DNA of 64,000 nt, from the NCBI RefSeq assembly GCF_000428785.1, contig NZ_AUAP01000001.1, forward strand, positions 248,001 to 312,000, read 5' to 3'. Below, in pieces: positions 60,933-64,000 of the stretch (positions within the stretch are counted from its first letter, which is position 1; each line of letters starts with the position of its first letter). The notes beneath the pieces were generated by a model that saw only the letters and a program-made list of their open reading frames with translations, was not told where the DNA came from and did not search any database. The DNA comes from Conchiformibius kuhniae DSM 17694 (GTDB taxonomy: Bacteria; Pseudomonadota; Gammaproteobacteria; Burkholderiales; Neisseriaceae). The translations under genes and the position numbers were made by a program.

Positions 60933-62696
60933 ATGACTTTCCCGATTAGAAAATTTGATGCCGTCATCGTCGGCGGCGGCGGTGCGGGTTTGCGTGCCGC
61001 CCTGCAACTGTCGCAGGCGGGTTTGAACACCGCCGTTTTGTCCAAAGTTTTCCCCACCCGTTCCCACACCGTTGCGGCGCAGGGCGGCATTTCCGCCTCG
61101 CTGGGCAACGTGCAGGAAGACCGTTGGGACTGGCATATGTACGACACCGTCAAAGGCTCCGACTGGCTCGGCGACCAAGACGCGATTGAATTTATGTGCC
61201 GCCGCGCCCCCGAAGCCGTGATTGAGCTGGAACACATGGGCATGCCGTTTGACCGCGTGGAAAGCGGCAAAATCTACCAGCGTCCTTTCGGCGGCCACAC
61301 TGCCGAACACGGCAAACGCGCCGTGGAACGCGCCTGTGCCGTTGCCGACCGCACCGGCCACGCCATGCTGCACACCCTCTACCAGCAAAACGTCCGCGCC
61401 AACACCCAATTTTTCGTGGAATGGACGGCGCTGGATTTGATTCGCGATGAAGACGGCGACGTGGTCGGCGTTACCGTGATGGAAATGGAAAGCGGCGACG
61501 TGTACATTTTCCACGCCAAAGCCGTTTTGTTCGCCACCGGCGGCGCGGGGCGCATCTACGCTTCGTCCACCAACGCCTTTATGAACACCGGCGACGGCTT
61601 GGGCATTTGCGCCCGTGCCGGTATCCCTTTGGAAGACATGGAATTTTGGCAATTCCACCCCACCGGCGTGGCGGGTGCGGGCGTGCTGATTACCGAAGGC
61701 GTGCGCGGTGAGGGCGGCATTCTGCTGAATGCGGACGGCGAGCGTTTTATGGAACGTTATGCGCCCACCGTCAAAGACTTGGCTTCCCGCGATGTGGTGT
61801 CCCGCGCGATGGCGATGGAAATCTACGAAGGTCGCGGCTGCGGCCCGAAAAAAGACCACGTTTTGCTGAAAATCGACCACATCGGCGCGGAAAAAATCAA
61901 ATCCAAACTGCCGGGCATTCGCGAAATTTCCATTCAGTTTGCCGGCATCGACCCGATTAAAGACCCGATTCCCGTTGTGCCGACCACGCACTACATGATG
62001 GGCGGCATTCCCACCAACTACTTGGGCGAAGTCGTTGTTCCCGAAGGAGATAATCCCGAAGTGGTGGTAAAAGGTTTGTACGCGGCGGGCGAATGTGCTT
62101 GTGCGTCCGTACACGGCGCGAACCGTTTGGGTACGAACTCGCTGCTGGATTTGGTGGTGTTCGGCAAATCGGCGGGCGACAGCATGATTGCTTTCATCAA
62201 CGAACAAAGCGATTGGAAAAAGCTGCCTGAAAACGCGGGCGAATTTACCAAACAACGCCTTGACCGTCTGAACAACCAAACCGGCGGCGAAAATGTTGAT
62301 GCCCTGCGCAACGAATTGCAGCGCACCGTGCAGCTTCACGCCGGCGTGTTCCGCACCGACAAAATCCTCAAAGAGGGCGTGGACAAAGTATTGGCATTGT
62401 ACGAACGGGCGAAAGTTACCGAAATCCAAGACAAGAGCCAAGTGTGGAACACCGCGCGGATTGAGGCTTTGGAACTGGACAACCTGATGGAAGTCGCCAA
62501 AGCCACCATGATTTCCGCCGAAGCGCGGAAAGAATCGCGCGGCGCACACGCTTCGGACGACCACCCCGAGCGCGATGACGAAAACTGGATGAAACACACC
62601 CTGTTTTATTCGGCGGACAACCGTTTGGCGTACAAACCCGTCCACACCCAACCCTTGACGGTGGACTACATCGAGCCTGCCAAGCGCGTTTACTAA
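60933..62696 (+). CDS. sdhA: succinate dehydrogenase flavoprotein subunit
   Basis: 587 residues. FAD dinucleotide fold [20 protein letters not shown] (about 9-28), the covalent FAD site in [18 protein letters not shown] (His about 44), substrate and catalytic region [20 protein letters not shown] (about 241-260, catalytic Arg), and [21 protein letters not shown]-terminal part with [20 protein letters not shown]. Length normal. It begins 3 bases after sdhD. Confidence 0.98.
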   Translation: MTFPIRKFDAVIVGGGGAGLRAALQLSQAGLNTAVLSKVFPTRSHTVAAQGGISASLGNVQEDRWDWHMYDTVKGSDWLGDQDAIEFMCRRAPEAVIELEHMGMPFDRVESGKIYQRPFGGHTAEHGKRAVERACAVADRTGHAMLHTLYQQNVRANTQFFVEWTALDLIRDEDGDVVGVTVMEMESGDVYIFHAKAVLFATGGAGRIYASSTNAFMNTGDGLGICARAGIPLEDMEFWQFHPTGVAGAGVLITEGVRGEGGILLNADGERFMERYAPTVKDLASRDVVSRAMAMEIYEGRGCGPKKDHVLLKIDHIGAEKIKSKLPGIREISIQFAGIDPIKDPIPVVPTTHYMMGGIPTNYLGEVVVPEGDNPEVVVKGLYAAGECACASVHGANRLGTNSLLDLVVFGKSAGDSMIAFINEQSDWKKLPENAGEFTKQRLDRLNNQTGGENVDALRNELQRTVQLHAGVFRTDKILKEGVDKVLALYERAKVTEIQDKSQVWNTARIEALELDNLMEVAKATMISAEARKESRGAHASDDHPERDDENWMKHTLFYSADNRLAYKPVHTQPLTVDYIEPAKRVY

Positions 62697-62701
62697 AATA
62701 A

Positions 62702-62740
62702 AGCGCGGCGCATTCAGGCTGCCTGAAACGCGCCGCGACA
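62702..62740. other. DUS-containing hairpin between sdhA and sdhB
   Basis: GCGCGGCGC..TTCAGGCTGCCTGAA..GCGCCGCG: an outer GC stem with an inner palindromic AG-simDUS (62716-62727). It leaves 12 bases to the sdhB ribosome site and could slow transcription or protect the upstream mRNA. Confidence 0.7.
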
Positions 62741-62753
62741 AGGAACACAGCAT

Positions 62754-63458
62754 ATGGAAAAAGTACGTTTTCAAGTGTACCGCTACAATCCCGATGCGGA
62801 TGCCAAGCCGTACATGAAAGATTATGAAATTGAAATCGAGCCCACCGATGTGAAACTGCTGGACGCTCTGGTCAAAATCAAAGCCAAAGACGACAGCTTT
62901 TCCTTCCGCCGCTCCTGCCGCGAGGGGATTTGCGGTTCGGACGGCATGAACATCAACGGCAAAAACGGCTTGGCGTGTCTCACCGACATCCGCAGCCTGC
63001 CGCAGCCGATTGTGTTGCGCCCCCTGCCGGGTCTGCCCGTTATCCGCGACCTGATTGTGGACATGACGCAGTTTTTCAAACAATACCATTCCATCAAGCC
63101 CTACGTGGTGAACGACACGCCCAAGCCCGAGCGCGAGCGTTTGCAAACGCAGGAAGAACGCGCCGAATTGGACGGCTTGTACGAATGTATTTTGTGCGCC
63201 TGCTGCTCCACCGCCTGCCCGTCATTCTGGTGGAATCCCGATAAATTTGTCGGCCCGTCCGGTTTGCTGAACGCCTACCGCTTCATCGCCGACAGCCGTG
63301 ACACCATCACCAACGAGCGTTTGGACAACCTGAACGACCCCTACCGTCTGTTCCGTTGCCACACCATCATGAACTGCGTGGACGTGTGTCCCAAGCATCT
63401 GAACCCCACCCGCGCCATCGGCAAAATCAAAGAGATTATGCTCAAGCGCATGGTGTAG
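62754..63458 (+). CDS. sdhB: succinate dehydrogenase iron-sulfur subunit
   Basis: 234 residues with all three cluster motifs: [2Fe-2S] SCREGICGSDGMNINGKNGL + AC (about 56-77), then CILCACCSTACPS (about 146) and CHTIMNCVDVCPKHLNP (about 203-219) for [4Fe-4S] and [3Fe-4S]. It passes electrons from SdhA to quinone. Start follows AAGGAACACAGCAT. The stop TAG (63456-63458) is the first three bases of a repeat element. Confidence 0.98.
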   Translation: MEKVRFQVYRYNPDADAKPYMKDYEIEIEPTDVKLLDALVKIKAKDDSFSFRRSCREGICGSDGMNINGKNGLACLTDIRSLPQPIVLRPLPGLPVIRDLIVDMTQFFKQYHSIKPYVVNDTPKPERERLQTQEERAELDGLYECILCACCSTACPSFWWNPDKFVGPSGLLNAYRFIADSRDTITNERLDNLNDPYRLFRCHTIMNCVDVCPKHLNPTRAIGKIKEIMLKRMV

Positions 63459-63656
63459 GGTGTGTCATTGATTTGACCGAAAAAACGCTGCACCGTCATT
63501 CCCGCGCAGGCGGGAATCCAATTCGAGGCACAACAAACCTTGATACAACATCGCTTGCCAAGCATCGGGCAGTGGATTCCCGCATTCGCGGGAATGACGG
63601 CGTTTTTTATATTGCACTGATTTTCAGTATAAAAACTTAAATGATGGCACACTCTG
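63456..63656 (-). repeat. TAGGGCGTGTCA-type repeat element (I, 201 bp, reverse orientation)
   Basis: Left end TAGGGTGTGTCATTGATTTG, perfect dRS3 ATTCCCGCGCAGGCGGGAAT, full middle section (CTTGATACAACATCGCTTGC; AGCATCGGGCAGTGG), second dRS3 ATTCCCGCATTCGCGGGAAT, arm ATTGCACTGATTTTCAGTAT and right end AATGATGGCACACTCTG. One of the best-preserved copies. Confidence 0.82.
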
Positions 63657-63677
63657 GCGCATTGTCCGCGCAACGGC

Positions 63678-63719
63678 TGCTGCCTGAAAAAGACAGTAAA
63701 TGGATTTTTCAGGCAGCTT
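63678..63719. terminator. DUS-pair terminator after sdhB
   Basis: GCTGCCTGAAAAAG..ATTTTTCAGGCAGC hairpin, 22 bases after the repeat element. The DUS cores lack the 5' AG/G bases, so they are imperfect uptake sequences. Confidence 0.7.
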
Positions 63720-63781
63720 GAATATAAAATAATAATCAGTATCATCAAAATTTGTGATACCTGTTGAGGCACATCAAAATC

Positions 63782-64000
63782 ATGGCACAATTTGACGATA
63801 CCGCCAAACGCAGAATCCGCTTCCAAACCCGTCGCGGGCTGCTGGAGCTGGATATTCTGCTGCGGCGTTTCATGCAGGAATCATTCGACCGTTTAAGCGA
63901 TGAAGAGCTGGCGGTATTTGTGGAAATTTTGGATTTGCCCGACCAAGAGTTTTTGGCATTGGTCAATCAGGCAAAAAGCGACTGCCGCGAAGATTTCAAG
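63782..64000 (+). CDS. sdhE: succinate dehydrogenase assembly factor SdhE (FAD assembly; gene runs off right edge)
   Basis: The visible 73 codons read MAQFDDTAKRRIRFQTRRGL, LELDILLRRFMQ and LSDEELAVFVEILDLPDQE, the SdhE/DUF339 pattern; RGLLELD holds the conserved RG(x)xE motif that helps insert FAD into SdhA. The family is about 80-90 residues, so only a few codons lie outside the window. Its place after sdhCDAB is expected, though a repeat element and a terminator-like hairpin now separate it. The ribosome site is weak (TGAGGC, 12 bases away). Confidence 0.93.
   Translation, partial: MAQFDDTAKRRIRFQTRRGLLELDILLRRFMQESFDRLSDEELAVFVEILDLPDQEFLALVNQAKSDCREDFK

Noticed and set aside
60792..63146. 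A 784-codon open frame on the minus strand
   Set aside because: Antisense to sdhA and sdhB; composition is typical of a shadow frame and there is no start with a ribosome site.

Overview
The window is a gene-dense stretch of a chromosome from the family Neisseriaceae (Betaproteobacteria). The evidence is: (i) many DNA-uptake sequences (DUS), mostly of the AGGCTGCCTGAA dialect (known as AG-simDUS, described for Simonsiella/Alysiella/Conchiformibius-type organisms), with a few canonical Neisseria ATGCCGTCTGAA copies; (ii) a comP-like gene for the DUS-binding minor pilin; (iii) Correia-type elements and dRS3-like inverted repeats (ATTCCCGCG..CGGGAAT); (iv) a tmRNA encoding the tag ANDETYALAA; (v) gene clusters typical of the family (rpsF-priB-rpsR-rplI, hemD-hemX-hemY, methylcitrate cycle genes prpB/prpC/acnD). 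The DNA is visibly GC-rich. A GC-rich relative of Simonsiella/Conchiformibius is my best guess, not a proof.

Layout. 1-1.8 kb: end of a Fic gene with a degenerate motif, a Uma2-type protein and a lipoprotein. 1.8-7.1 kb: recR, then pyruvate dehydrogenase aceF and aceE (minus strand). 7.1-18.8 kb: two tandem copies of a ~200-bp repeat, a MarC-like membrane protein, a 2OG-Fe oxygenase + PLP enzyme pair, a methyltransferase + Smr pair, an ABC-F ATPase coupled to a lipid A acyltransferase, metZ, rppH, a rhodanese and a PIMT-like protein. 18.9-26.7 kb: tmRNA, hemD-hemX-hemY, fpr, rep. 26.7-34.1 kb: rpsF-priB-rpsR-rplI, two pilin-like genes (the second comP), mfd, rpoH. 34.1-46.6 kb: pta, a glutamine amidotransferase, and the methylcitrate-cycle genes acnD, prpC and prpB, interrupted by a tam methyltransferase, transporters, a DJ-1-like protein and AT-rich hypothetical genes. 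46.7-49.6 kb: a YbjN-like secreted protein, a frameshifted apt, and a WG-repeat exported protein behind an eight-copy pentanucleotide tract that puts it out of frame. 49.6-58.6 kb: fadD, an HMW1C-type N-glycosyltransferase with an unusual tail, queH, a CHCC zinc finger, ubiJ-like, hpt, speA and a SIMPL protein. 58.7-64 kb: tyrB-like aminotransferase, sdhCDAB and the start of sdhE.

How it fits together. Pyruvate dehydrogenase, succinate dehydrogenase, the methylcitrate cycle, pta and fadD make up much of central carbon and fatty acid/propionate metabolism. ComP and the dense DUS point to natural transformation. Mobile repeats strongly shape the intergenic space: about nine copies of a 100-280 bp element with TAGGGCGTGTCA termini are present, and at seven genes its terminus supplies the stop codon (at an eighth only a terminus-like match remains). 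One copy carries a nested Correia element. The most unusual loci are the phase-variable WG-repeat gene (apparently OFF), the tailed N-glycosyltransferase, the mixed-dialect DUS cluster beside prpC, and a repeated hairpin-rich gene leader.
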